Shown: positions 37,850-47,028 of the stretch, piece after piece
Position numbering within the stretch: the stretch's first letter is position 1
Layout of the letters: each line of letters opens with the position of its first letter
Origin: Leifsonia xyli subsp. cynodontis DSM 46306
GTDB taxonomy: Bacteria; Actinomycetota; Actinomycetes; Actinomycetales; Microbacteriaceae
Direction of reading: 5' to 3'
NCBI RefSeq assembly: GCF_000470775.1
Contig: NC_022438.1
Span: 1,364,001 to 1,428,000, forward strand
Length of the DNA: 64,000 bases
Made by a program: the position numbers and the translations under genes
The notes under the pieces: model-generated
The model's input: the letters and a program-made list of their open reading frames with translations, nothing else
Told to the model about the DNA's origin: nothing
Databases searched by the model: none

Positions 37850-39187
37850 ATGACTCGCGAGTTCTCCGTGCCCCAGTCCCGCCGCATCGTCACTGAGCTG
37901 CCGGGCCCGCGCTCGGTGGAGTTGCAGCGTCGCCGCGAAGCCTCGGTGAGCCGCGGAGCGGGGACGCTGGCGAATATCTACATGGAGTCCGGCTCCGGCG
38001 CGATCCTGGTAGATGTGGACGGCAACCGGCTCATCGACCTGGGCTGCGGCATCGGCGTCACGACCATCGGCCACGCACACCCCGCGGTCGCCGCCGCGGC
38101 CGCCGAGCAGGCGGCCAAGCTCACTCACACGCTCTTCACCGTCACTCCGTACGAGAACTATGTGCGCGTCGCCGAGAGACTCGCGGAGATCACCCCGGGC
38201 GACTTCCAGAAGCGCAGCATCCTGGTCAACTCGGGCGCGGAGGCGGTGGAGAACGCGGTGAAGATCGCTCGCAAGCACACCGGCCGGCGTGCGATCGCGA
38301 CCCTTGACCACGCCTTCCACGGGCGCACCAACCTGACGATGGCGATGACCTACCGGCCGTGGCCGGAGCGGGCCGGGATGGGCCCGTTCCCCGGCGAGAT
38401 CTACAGTCTCCCGCTCAGCTACCCGTTCCGCGACCCGGAGGGGATGACCGGGGAGGAGGCCGCGGAGCGGACCATCGACTACATCGGCACACACATCGGC
38501 GCGAACGAGCTGGCCGCTCTGTTCGTGGAGCCGATCCAGGGCGACGGCGGCATCGTCATCCCGGCGCCCGGCTACTTCAAGCGCCTCAGCGAGTTCTGCG
38601 CCGAGGACGGCATCGTGTTCGTCGCCGACGAGATCCAGGCCGGCATCGGCCGCACCGGCGCGTGGTACTCCATCGAGCACCACGGGGTCGTCCCCGACCT
38701 GATCACGACGGCGAAGGGCATCGCGGGCGGCTTCCCGCTCGCGGCCGTCACCGGACGCGCTGAGATCATGGACGCCGTCCAGCCCGGCGGGATCGGCGGC
38801 ACCTTCGGCGGCAACCCGGTCTCCACTGCGGCCGCCCTCGCCGTCTTCGAGGTCTTCGAGAGAGAGAACCTCCTCGACGAGGCGAAGCGCGTCGAGCGTG
38901 CGCTCTGGGCGCGCATCGGCGACTGGGCCGAGCGCTTCCCGGTGGTCGGCGAGGTGCGCGGCAAGGGTGCGATGTTCGGGATCGAGCTTGTCGTGCCCGG
39001 CACGAAGAAGCCGAACCCGGAGGCGCTGAGAGCCGTGCTCGCCCACGCGACGAGCAACGGCGTCATCCTGCTCGACGCCGGCAGCTGGGACAGCGTTCTG
39101 CGTTTGCTGCCATCGGTCGTGATCAGCGAGGAGCTGATCGACGATGCGGCGAACGTCATCGAAGCGGCGCTCGATCGGCTCAGCTGA
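37850..39187 (+). CDS. gabT: 4-aminobutyrate--2-oxoglutarate transaminase (paralogue 1)
   Basis: Class III aminotransferase of about 445 residues: LVDVDGNRLIDLGCGIGVTTIGHAHPAV, LVNSGAEAVENAVKIARKHTGR, DEIQAGIGRTG, and the PLP lysine in ITTAKGIAGGFPLAAVTGR. Converts GABA to succinate semialdehyde. ATG 37850 is chosen because the upstream ATG 37841 lies inside the -10 box TACGAT (37837-37842), which ends 7 nt before it: a leaderless start. Its paralogue begins 3.5 kb downstream. The secreted-protein gene follows after 1 bp. Confidence 0.9.
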   Translation: MTREFSVPQSRRIVTELPGPRSVELQRRREASVSRGAGTLANIYMESGSGAILVDVDGNRLIDLGCGIGVTTIGHAHPAVAAAAAEQAAKLTHTLFTVTPYENYVRVAERLAEITPGDFQKRSILVNSGAEAVENAVKIARKHTGRRAIATLDHAFHGRTNLTMAMTYRPWPERAGMGPFPGEIYSLPLSYPFRDPEGMTGEEAAERTIDYIGTHIGANELAALFVEPIQGDGGIVIPAPGYFKRLSEFCAEDGIVFVADEIQAGIGRTGAWYSIEHHGVVPDLITTAKGIAGGFPLAAVTGRAEIMDAVQPGGIGGTFGGNPVSTAAALAVFEVFERENLLDEAKRVERALWARIGDWAERFPVVGEVRGKGAMFGIELVVPGTKKPNPEALRAVLAHATSNGVILLDAGSWDSVLRLLPSVVISEELIDDAANVIEAALDRLS

Positions 39188-39188
39188 G

Positions 39189-40061
39189 ATGCGGCTGGTG
39201 TGCCGTCGCCCCCGCTCTGTCGCCGCAGGCGCGCTGGCCGCGGCGGCGCTCGCGCTCTTCAGCGCCCTTCCACTCGCCCCCGCTTCGGCCGCGACCGCAC
39301 CGTCGTTCGACCCGGGCGACATCATCAGCGACGACAGCTTCTTCAACCCGGACGCGATGACAGCGGCCGAGATCCAGCGGTTCCTCGACCACCTGGACTG
39401 CCGGCCCAAGGACGGCTCGCCGTGCCTGGCGGACTACCGGATAGACACCCCCGACACCACAGCGTCGGCCGAGCGCTGCGCCGCGCTGCGAGGCGAGACG
39501 AGAGAGCGCGCGAGCAGCGTCGTCGCCCGCGTGGCGAAGGCCTGTACGATCAGCCCGCGCGTGCTGCTGGTGCTGCTCCAGAAGGAGCAGTCGCTGCTCA
39601 CAGCGCCGAGCGCCTCCGGATACCAGAAGGCCACCGGGTACGCCTGCCCGGACACTGCGGCGTGCGACGACCGCTACTTCGGCTTCTACAACCAGGTGTA
39701 CCGGGCGGCGTGGCAGTTCCGCGAGTACACCGCGCATCCGGGCGATTGGCGCTACCGGATCGGCCGCAACGATATCCAGTACCATCCGGACCGCTCGTGC
39801 GGTTCGCGCGCCGTCCGGATACGCAATCAGGCCACCGCGAACCTGTACAACTACACGCCCTACCAGCCGAACGCCGAGACGCTCGCCCAGCCGAGCGGAC
39901 CGGCCGGCGACTGCTCGGCCTATGGCAACCTAAACTTCTCGCGCCTCTACAACCGCTGGTTCGGCGACCCCCTCGCCGTGCGCTATCTGGGCTTCGTGGA
40001 ACCGTGTCTCGTCTACGCGGGCGGAGAGGGCTGTCCGCCGCCGAGCGGGTTCCGGTTCTGA
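39189..40061 (+). CDS. Secreted protein of unknown function (actinobacterial, Cys-rich)
   Basis: 290 residues. Signal peptide RPRSVAAGALAAAALALFSALPLAPASAA, cleaved near ASA-AT. The mature part has FDPGDIISDDSFFNPDAMTAAEIQRFLDH, CISPRVLLVLLQKEQSLL (alternative reading TISPRVLLVLLQKEQ), GYQKATGYACPDTAACDDRYFGFYNQVYRAAWQFR and LYNYTPYQPNAETL. Similar secreted proteins are frequent in Microbacteriaceae and often annotated only as hypothetical. The KEQ...QVYRAAWQ pattern with an early Glu recalls lysozyme/transglycosylase-like folds, which is a guess. Several Cys pairs suggest disulfides. ATG starts 1 nt after the gabT stop, so it is coupled to it. Confidence 0.72.
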   Translation: MRLVCRRPRSVAAGALAAAALALFSALPLAPASAATAPSFDPGDIISDDSFFNPDAMTAAEIQRFLDHLDCRPKDGSPCLADYRIDTPDTTASAERCAALRGETRERASSVVARVAKACTISPRVLLVLLQKEQSLLTAPSASGYQKATGYACPDTAACDDRYFGFYNQVYRAAWQFREYTAHPGDWRYRIGRNDIQYHPDRSCGSRAVRIRNQATANLYNYTPYQPNAETLAQPSGPAGDCSAYGNLNFSRLYNRWFGDPLAVRYLGFVEPCLVYAGGEGCPPPSGFRF

Positions 40062-40107
40062 GCGGCGCATACCTCTCGCGGCATGTGTCCGCGATTACGC
40101 TCGACGG

Positions 40108-40845
40108 GTGACCCAGAACGAGCTGCGGCGACCCGGCTTCCTCTATTTCGTCGGCCGGTGGATCGTCGCGCCTCTGGCAAAAATCGTCTATCGCCCGCGC
40201 GTGGTCGGACGTCGCAACGTCCCGCGATACGGCAAAGTCATCCTCGCAAGCAACCATCTTTCGTTCATCGACTCTGTCGTCATCCCGATGACGTCGCCGC
40301 GGCGCGCGCAATTCCTCGCCAAGTCGCACTACTTCGAGGGCACCGGTCTCCGGGGGCGCGTCAGCCGCGGCTTCTTCACCGCCATCGGCGCGATCGGCGT
40401 CGAGCGCGGCGCAGGCCAGGCGGCGCAGGAAGCGCTGGAGCAATCCCGCCGCATCATCGACACCGGCGCTGCCTTCGCGGTCTACCCCGAAGGCACCCGG
40501 TCGCTGGACGGCCGGCTCTACAAGGGCCGCACCAGCATCGGCTGGCTCGCGCTGACGACCGGCGCCAGCGTCGTCCCGGTCGGACTGAGCGGCACGGAGC
40601 AGATGCAGCCCGTCGGCGCGAAGTTCCCGCGCGTCCGCCGTGTGACCGTGGCGTTCGGCGAGCCGATCGACGTCAGCCGCTACGGATCGGCCGACTCTGG
40701 ACGCGCACGGCGTCAGGCGACCGATGAGATCATGGCGGCCATCCACGCGCTCACGGGCCAGGAGCTCGCGGGCGTCTACAACGAGTCCCCGCCCGCGACG
40801 GCCGTGGAACGCGTCAAACGGGCGCTGCGGCCCGAGCGGCGGTAG
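40108..40845 (+). CDS. 1-acyl-sn-glycerol-3-phosphate acyltransferase (PlsC-like)
   Basis: 245 residues. Acyltransferase motifs: motif I as NHLSFID (NHxSxxD variant of NHxxxxD), FLAKSHYFEG, motif III AVYPEGTRSLDG (PEGTRS), and motif IV VVPVGLSGTE. N-terminal hydrophobic segment FLYFVGRWIVAPLAKIVY. Makes phosphatidic acid in phospholipid synthesis. GTG 40108 is 6 nt after TACGCT (40096-40101), leaderless. Its 3' end is 7 bp from the convergent osmC-like gene. Confidence 0.87.
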   Translation: MTQNELRRPGFLYFVGRWIVAPLAKIVYRPRVVGRRNVPRYGKVILASNHLSFIDSVVIPMTSPRRAQFLAKSHYFEGTGLRGRVSRGFFTAIGAIGVERGAGQAAQEALEQSRRIIDTGAAFAVYPEGTRSLDGRLYKGRTSIGWLALTTGASVVPVGLSGTEQMQPVGAKFPRVRRVTVAFGEPIDVSRYGSADSGRARRQATDEIMAAIHALTGQELAGVYNESPPATAVERVKRALRPERR

Positions 40846-40852
40846 CACCCGC

Positions 40853-41326
40853 TCAGACGAGGAAGAGCGTCTCGGGCTCGTGCCGCACCGGGAAGTTCAC
40901 GCTCGCCGCGATGAAGCACTTCCCGGCGGTGAGACGGTGCAGGGACAGCGCGAGCTCGGCCTGCGCCGGGTCCGCGATCGTCACCCTCGGGCGCAGGACA
41001 GCTTCGGCGACATGACCGCCGCCGTTCCCCGTCTGGACCATCGAGCCCGTCGCCGCGTCCGTGTAGCCGACGACCACCACTCCGGCGCGGGCCGCTTCCG
41101 CGAGATAGCTCAGCAGGTGACACTGGCTTAGAGCGGCGAGGAGCAGCTCTTCCGGGTTCCAGCGGTCCGTGTCGCCGAAGAAGGCGCGGTGGGCGGAGCC
41201 GTCGAGAGGATGCTTGCCGGTGGCGCTCACCGTGTGGTCGCGGCCGTAGTCTTTGTGGCCACTGGTCCCTGTGCCGCGATTGCCCGTCCACTGGACGTCC
41301 ACGGCGTATCGGTGCTCGAGCTTCAT
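40853..41326 (-). CDS. OsmC family peroxiredoxin-like protein
   Basis: 157 residues. Pattern of OsmC/Ohr proteins: WNPEELLLAALSQCHLLSYLAEA with the first Cys and LHRLTAGKCFIAASVNFPV with the second, the pair used in thiol-dependent reduction of organic hydroperoxides. The N-terminal sequence is HRYAVDVQWTGNRGTGTSGHKDYGRDHTV. ATG 41326 is preferred to the long upstream open frame, which is antisense to gabT2. Convergent with the acyltransferase and divergent from gabT2, which begins 39 bp away. Confidence 0.88.
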   Translation of the reverse strand: MKLEHRYAVDVQWTGNRGTGTSGHKDYGRDHTVSATGKHPLDGSAHRAFFGDTDRWNPEELLLAALSQCHLLSYLAEAARAGVVVVGYTDAATGSMVQTGNGGGHVAEAVLRPRVTIADPAQAELALSLHRLTAGKCFIAASVNFPVRHEPETLFLV

Positions 41327-41365
41327 GGTGACGATTCTTCCACCGCGATTAGACTCGGACTCATC

Positions 41366-42721
41366 ATGACTGAGACCCTGAGCGCGCCCGGCCACTCCGT
41401 GGCGCAAGAACGCCGCATCGTCACCGCCATCCCCGGCCCCAAGTCGCAAGAGTTGCACCAGCGCCGTCTCGCGGTGGTGCCGACCGGTGTCTCCTCGGCG
41501 CTCCCGGTGTACATCGCCCGCGCGAACGGCGCGGTCCTGGTGGATGTCGACGGCAACCAGTTCGTCGACTTCGGCGCCGGCATCGGCGTGACCACGATCG
41601 GTCACACCGACAGCGCGGTCGTCGCTGCCGCCACCGAGCAGGTGCGGGAGGTCATCCACACGCTCTTCACGATCACGCCCTACGAGGAGTACGTGCGTGT
41701 CGCGGAGCTGCTCGCCGTGTACACCCCCGGCGACCACGCCAAGAAGACGGTGCTCGTCAACTCCGGCGCGGAAGCCGTCGAGAACGGCGTCAAGATCGCC
41801 CGCAAGCACACCGGCCGCCGCGCCGTCGCCGTGCTCGACCACGCTTACCACGGCCGGACGAACCTGACCATGGCGATGAACTACAAGGCCATGCCGTACG
41901 CGAGCGGCTTCGGGCCGCTCGCCGGCGACGTCTACCACGCTCCGGGCTCCTACCCCTACCGCGACGGCCTCAGCGGCGCCGAGGCGGCCTCGCGGACGAT
42001 CGCCTATCTCGAGAAGGTCGTCAGCGCGAGCGACCTGGCCTGTCTCGTCGCCGAGCCGATCCAGGGCGAAGGCGGCTTCATGGTGCCGGCCGACGGCTAC
42101 CTGCCGGCCCTCCAAAGCTGGTGCGCCGCGAACGGCGTGGTGTTCGTCGCCGATGAGATCCAGAGCGGGATGGCGCGCACCGGCGCCTACTACGCCAGCG
42201 AGCACTTCGGGCTCGTCCCCGACCTGGTGCTGAGCGCCAAAGGCATCGCGGGCGGTCTGCCGCTGGCCGCTGTGACCGGCCGCGCCGACATCATGGACTC
42301 CGCACAGCCGGGAGGCCTCGGCGGCACCTTCGGCGGCAACCCGGTCGCCGCGGCCGCGGCGATCGCCGTCTTCGACCAGATCGAGAAGAACGGCCTCCTC
42401 GCGGAGGGCAAGCGCATCGAGAACGCCCTGAAGCCGGCGCTCACGGCGCTGCAGGCGAAGCACGACATCATCGGCGAGGTGCGCGGCATCGGCGCGATGA
42501 TCGCGATCGAGCTGGTCAAACCGGGCACGGCGCAGACCACGAAGGAGCCGAACCCGGAGGCGGTCACCGCAGTGGTCGCCTACGCGGCGCAGCACGGGAT
42601 CTTGTTCCTCACCGCCGGCACCTGGGGCAACGTGCTCCGGTTCCTGCCGAGCCTCGCCGTCTCGGACGAGCTCATCGCGGACGCCGTCTCCGTGATCGAC
42701 GACGCCCTCGCGACGCTGTGA
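41366..42721 (+). CDS. gabT: 4-aminobutyrate--2-oxoglutarate transaminase (paralogue 2)
   Basis: 451-residue class III aminotransferase very like the copy at 37850: LVNSGAEAVENGVKIARKHTGRRAVAVLDHAYHGRTNLTMAM, DEIQSGMARTG, and PLP lysine in LSAKGIAGGLPLAAVTGR. The two copies probably arose by duplication; differences are spread evenly, so it is not recent. ATG 41366 lies 10 nt after TAGACT (41350-41355), near-leaderless. The stop overlaps the GTG of the asparaginase gene (GTGA), linking GABA and asparagine catabolism. Confidence 0.9.
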   Translation: MTETLSAPGHSVAQERRIVTAIPGPKSQELHQRRLAVVPTGVSSALPVYIARANGAVLVDVDGNQFVDFGAGIGVTTIGHTDSAVVAAATEQVREVIHTLFTITPYEEYVRVAELLAVYTPGDHAKKTVLVNSGAEAVENGVKIARKHTGRRAVAVLDHAYHGRTNLTMAMNYKAMPYASGFGPLAGDVYHAPGSYPYRDGLSGAEAASRTIAYLEKVVSASDLACLVAEPIQGEGGFMVPADGYLPALQSWCAANGVVFVADEIQSGMARTGAYYASEHFGLVPDLVLSAKGIAGGLPLAAVTGRADIMDSAQPGGLGGTFGGNPVAAAAAIAVFDQIEKNGLLAEGKRIENALKPALTALQAKHDIIGEVRGIGAMIAIELVKPGTAQTTKEPNPEAVTAVVAYAAQHGILFLTAGTWGNVLRFLPSLAVSDELIADAVSVIDDALATL

Positions 42722-43770
42722 GCCCGGAGAGCACCCTGCCCCCCGCGGTGTTCCGGGGCGGCGAAGCCGTGGAGCTCGCCGTGGTCGAGCGCAGCGGTTT
42801 CGTGGAGTCCCGGCACCTCGGCTCAGCCGTGGTGCTCGGGGCGGAGAGCGGCATCATGCGCTCGCTCGGCGCTCCGGAGCGCCCGGTCTTCCCACGCTCG
42901 TCGATGAAGCCGTTCCAGGCCGTCGGGATGATGGGCGCCGGAGCGCCGCTGCAGGGACCGAGCGCCGTTCTCGCGACCGCAAGCCACAGCGGCACCCCCG
43001 CGCACCTCTCCGTCGTGCGGGATCTGCTCGCTCAGGCGGAGCTGACTGAAGACGCTCTGCTGTGCCCCGCCGACTGGCCGCTCGACGCGCACGCCCGCGA
43101 CGAGGCCGTCCGCGCGGGGCTGCCCAAGCAGGCGCTCTTCATGAACTGCTCTGGCAAGCACGCCGCGATGCTGCTCACCTGCCGGGTCAACGACTGGCCG
43201 CTCGAGAGCTACCTCGACCCAGAGCATCCGTTGCAGCTCCGCATCCGGGACACGGTCGAGCGGCTCATCGGCGAGAAGATCGCCGCGACCGGAATCGACG
43301 GCTGCGGCGCCCCGGTGCATGCGATGTCGCTGGTGGCGCTCGCCCGCGGCATCCAGCGCATCGGCACCGCGTCGGAGGGATCGCCGTTCGCCCTCTTCCG
43401 GAATGCCGCGTCGCTGCGCTCAGCCGTGCTCGCCGACGGCTGGGCGATCGACGGGCCGGGGCGCGCGAACACCGTCGTCATCGACGAACTCGGGATCTTC
43501 GCGAAAGGGGGCGCCGAGGGTGTGATGGTCATGGTCGCGCCGAACGGCGTCACTGTCGCGCTGAAGATCCTCGACGGGAGCCTGCGCGCGGCCTCCATCG
43601 TCGCACTGACGCTCCTGGCCGACGCGGGCGCGATCGAGCGATCGGCGGTCGAGGCGATCGCACCGAAGCTCGATCTCGCCGTGCTCGGCGGCGGGCAGCC
43701 GGTGGGCGCGATCCGCGCAGCGATAGAGGAACGCAGCGGGACGGCCATCCGGCAGCGCGCCTCGGCGTGA
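42718..43770 (+). CDS. L-asparaginase of the type II Rhizobium-like family
   Basis: 350 residues. Contains VVERSGFVESRHLGSAVVLG, RSSMKPFQAVGMM, LATASHSGTPAHLSVV, FMNCSGKHAAMLLTC and ATGIDGCGAPVHAMSL, the conserved blocks of the thermolabile-type asparaginase family (Rhizobium etli AnsA type, distinct from E. coli AnsA/AnsB). Presumed product aspartate plus ammonia. GTG overlaps the gabT2 stop, so the two are probably translated together. Plant xylem sap is rich in asparagine and glutamine, which fits a role in nitrogen supply (inference). Confidence 0.85.
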   Translation: MSPESTLPPAVFRGGEAVELAVVERSGFVESRHLGSAVVLGAESGIMRSLGAPERPVFPRSSMKPFQAVGMMGAGAPLQGPSAVLATASHSGTPAHLSVVRDLLAQAELTEDALLCPADWPLDAHARDEAVRAGLPKQALFMNCSGKHAAMLLTCRVNDWPLESYLDPEHPLQLRIRDTVERLIGEKIAATGIDGCGAPVHAMSLVALARGIQRIGTASEGSPFALFRNAASLRSAVLADGWAIDGPGRANTVVIDELGIFAKGGAEGVMVMVAPNGVTVALKILDGSLRAASIVALTLLADAGAIERSAVEAIAPKLDLAVLGGGQPVGAIRAAIEERSGTAIRQRASA

Positions 43771-43962
43771 CTGGCCGACGGGCTGATCCCCCCTTCGTCG
43801 GGTGCGGCGATTCGCACAGCTCAGCACCCGAGTGACTATGGAAATCGACTCTTCGGAGTGAGTCCGATGACGGAATCAGCATGAAAAAGTTCTGATTCTA
43901 GCGAAATCATCTGTCAACCCGACTAGTGTGAGACCGAACATCACGTCGAAGTGAGGAGCACC

Positions 43963-44479
43963 ATGAAGGTCGCGATCCCCCGCGAGATCAAGAACAACGA
44001 GTTCCGGGTGGCGATCACCCCGGCCGGTGTGCATGATCTGATCGGCGCCGGGCACGAGGTCTATGTTGAGAGGGGCGCCGGCGCAGGCTCCTCCCTCCCC
44101 GACGAGTTCTATGCGGCCTCGGGCGCGACGATCCTGCCGGACGCCGCGGCGACCTGGGCGGCCGGCGACCTCATTCTGAAAGTCAAAGAGCCGGTCGCGA
44201 GCGAGTACGGCCACTTCCGCGAGGGCCTGGTGCTGTTCGCCTATCTGCATCTCGCCGCCGAGGAAGCGCTCACCCGCGCGCTCATCGCCTCCGGCATGAC
44301 CGCCATCGCCTACGAGACCGTGCAGCTGCCGAACTGTTCCCTGCCGTTGCTCGCGCCGATGAGCGAGGTGGCAGGGAGGCTCGCGCCCATCGTGGGGGCG
44401 AACACCATGCTCAAGCCGAACGGCGGGCCGGGGCTGCTGATCCCGGGCGTGCCGGGAACGCATCCCGCCGTCGTGACGG
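43963..44479 (+). pseudogene. ald: Alanine dehydrogenase, N-terminal fragment
   Basis: Begins MKVAIPREIKNNEFRVAITPAGVHDLI, then VYVERGAGAGSSLPDEFY, LILKVKEPVASEY and AYLHLAAEEALTRALI, the N-terminal substrate domain of alanine dehydrogenase (substrate-binding R near position 15, K in LKVKEP). It ends after about 172 residues at the IS21 border; the full enzyme has about 370, and the NAD-binding half is missing from the window. RBS GAGGAG at 43953-43958. The other side of the IS is not ald but lnt, so the rest was lost or moved. Confidence 0.85.
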
Positions 44480-44519
44480 TGTGACTATGTCAAGGCTGGC
44501 GGGGACCGGGTTGTCGAAG

Positions 44520-45308
44520 TTAGTTGGCCCCAGCGAGTGCGGTGTTGCGGGTGTGTTGGAGGCGGTAGGAGGTGGTGCCGGTCTCGATGATGGCAGCGCA
44601 GAGCCTGGGGTCGGTGAAGGTGTCCGTCCATCCCGAGAATGACTGGTTGGATGCGATCGCGACGGAGTTCTTCTCTTCGCGTTCGGTGAGGACTTGGAAG
44701 AGGAGCTCGGCGCCGCGTCGGTCGAGTTCCATGTAGCCGAGCTCGTCGATGCAGAGCAGATCGACGCGGCCGTAGCGAGCGATCGTGCGGGCCAACTGCT
44801 TCTCATCTGCTGCTTCGACGAGTTCGTTCACGAGCTTGGTCGCGAGGGTGTATTTGACTCGGTAGCCCTTCTCGGCTGCGGCGGTGCCGAGGCCGATGAG
44901 GAGGTGGCTCTTGCCGGTGCCGGAGTCCCCGATGAGGCAGAGCGGGTCGCCGCGTCTGACCCAGTCGCCGGTGGCGAGCGTGTGGATGGTCGCCGCGTTG
45001 ATGTTCGGGTTGGTGTCGAAGTCGAAGTCGCCGAGCCATTTCTGACGTGGGAAGCCGGCGGAGGCGACGCGGCGGACGGTGGAGCGGCGGTCGCGGTCGT
45101 CGCACTCGGCCAACAGCACTTCGGCGAGGAAGCCTTGGTAGGACAGCTGCTCGTGCTCGGCGACCCGGATCGCTTCGTCCATCACGGCGCGAATGGTCGG
45201 TAGTCGCAGGCGTCTGCAGGCTTGGTCGACGGCGGCCGCGGCGGCTTCCTGGGTCATCCCGCGTTGCCGGCGGAGGGTGGTGGTGATGTTCGTGGTGGTT
45301 GGGCTCAT
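44520..45308 (-). CDS. istB: IS21-family IstB-like AAA+ helper ATPase
   Basis: 262 residues. Walker A GDSGTGKSHLLIGLG, Walker B DLLCIDELGYMELD, and the arginine-rich C-terminal domain. N-terminal helical region LRRQRGMTQEAAAAAVDQACRRLRL. Typical of the IS21 ATP-dependent target selector. ATG 45308 overlaps the stop of istA (ATGA), the normal arrangement. It appears intact although its partner transposase is frameshifted. The C-terminal codons approach the left repeat block. Confidence 0.88.
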   Translation of the reverse strand: MSPTTTNITTTLRRQRGMTQEAAAAAVDQACRRLRLPTIRAVMDEAIRVAEHEQLSYQGFLAEVLLAECDDRDRRSTVRRVASAGFPRQKWLGDFDFDTNPNINAATIHTLATGDWVRRGDPLCLIGDSGTGKSHLLIGLGTAAAEKGYRVKYTLATKLVNELVEAADEKQLARTIARYGRVDLLCIDELGYMELDRRGAELLFQVLTEREEKNSVAIASNQSFSGWTDTFTDPRLCAAIIETGTTSYRLQHTRNTALAGAN

Positions 45309-46985
45309 GTGTCGGTGGTTCCTTCTCTCTCATCGGTGGTGGGGTCGGTGAAGACGGGGCGGCGCTGGAGGAGTTCGTCGTATTGGGTGACGGTCGGGAG
45401 CGGGCGTTTGTCCTGTGGCAGGCCGGCGATGACAGCCTGCGGATCCCGGAGCCGGCGCTGGGTGAGACTGACAACTCGTCGCTCGCGATCGGGGCGTTGT
45501 TCAACGGGCTGTCGGTGTTGGATGGCCCCACCTGCGTACAGTCGTGCTTCAACCGCGACGACGTCAGCGGAGATGGCCCCGACCGAGAGTGCCGCGCGGA
45601 TCCCGGCGATCACGTCGGCTGCGCGCATGCTGCGATGGAGCAGGAGCACGTCGACGAGCTCTCTGGTGCCGGCCGTGTCGCCATTGACTTTCCTTGCCTC
45701 CTGCCAGAACGCTTCATGGGCGGCGGTGAAGGTTCCCGCCTCCCGGGCGCGTGCAAGTGCTGTCGAGCCGGGGAACGCGCCGGGCTTGTGCCGGAGGACC
45801 TCGAGGTAGTGATCCAGCTGGATCGACTCGCCTCCGCGGGCGACCACGCGTTCGTGCCGGGCGACTTCAACGCGCCCGTCGAAGACGACGACCTCGGAAG
45901 CGCGGAGAGACGCGGACTTCACGGCCGATGAGCCGGGCAGGGACAGAGTATTTCGCCATCCGGACCGTGATCAGCCCGGACCGGTCGACCCGAGGATGCA
46001 GCACCAGTCCCGGATCAAATCGCTCCGCCGGCAGCGGCCGAAGGAGCGGGCGTTCTGTAGCGAAGTCGTCCTCGACCTTGGTTCGGCGCTGCGCGATCCG
46101 GCGCTGCTCGTCACGGGCATCCCAGCGGCGGATCATCGCGTTCAGTTGCGCGAGGGAGTCGACTTCGGGCATGGGTGAGAGCCACGTGCGGCGGAACCGG
46201 CCGACCTCGCCCTCAACGCCGCCCTTCTCGTGCGCACCGTCAATGCCGGGCTGGCAGTAGAACGCGTCGAATCCGTAGTGGGAACGGAACAGGACCCAAC
46301 GGTCATTCTCGACCCGTTTGCGGTCCTTGCCGTTGACCACGGACTTCACCGCGGCGGCCAAGTTGTCGTATTTGATGTGAAGGGTCGGCATCCCGCCAAT
46401 CTCCTCGAACGCGTCGATGTGGCCTTCCAGGAACGCCTCTTGCGACTGCGTCGAGTAGACCCGGTGAATCGCCTTCCCCGAGTACGAGAGCCGAAAAGTG
46501 AACATGTGGCACTTGGTCTTCACCCCGGCCAGGATCACCCAGACCTCACCGAAATCGACCTCCGCCTCCGCCCCCGGAGCATGCTCCTGCGGGACGAACA
46601 CCTCCGGCAGACGACCAGCCTCCGCGTCGATCTGCGGGCGCCGGGAGCGCACATAGTCACGGACCGTGCCGTAGGAGACATCGACCTGGTGCTCATCGAG
46701 GAGACGTTTCCAGATCCGTGTCGCCGTCTGCTTCTGCTTCTTCGGCGCCCCGAGATCCTGACGCAGAATCGCGTCGATCAGCTCGCGAACCAGATCCAGC
46801 TTCGGCGACGACTGAACTCTCGGCTTCCGCGACGGTGGCGTCGCTGACTCCAAAGCCTGACGAACCGTCCGCCGGTGAACACCATGACGAACAGCAAGCT
46901 CACGAATAGAGAGACCCTCCACCCGGGCATCTCTCCTGATCGCAGCGAACTGATCCAACCTCGACCCCAACCCGGGCCCTCCCAT
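45305..46985 (-). pseudogene. istA: IS21-family IstA-like transposase, one frameshift
   Basis: N-terminal HTH (LSIRELAVRHGVHRRTVRQALES), then the rve/DDE core: AEVDFGEVWVI (first Asp), MPTLHIKYDNLAAAV (second Asp) and GGVEGEVGRFRRTWL (Glu). Near 45905 the frame slips by one base (KYSVPARLIGREVRVS then LRASEVVVFDG in another frame). The C-terminal part continues to the stop at 45305, overlapping istB. ATG 46985 is given as the start; an upstream GTG is possible. The missing base lies after the DDE core, so a truncated protein might still form. Confidence 0.85.
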
Positions 46986-47028
46986 CCTGAAGTAACAGAC
47001 GGGAACCACACTCAGGTGGGGCCACTTA

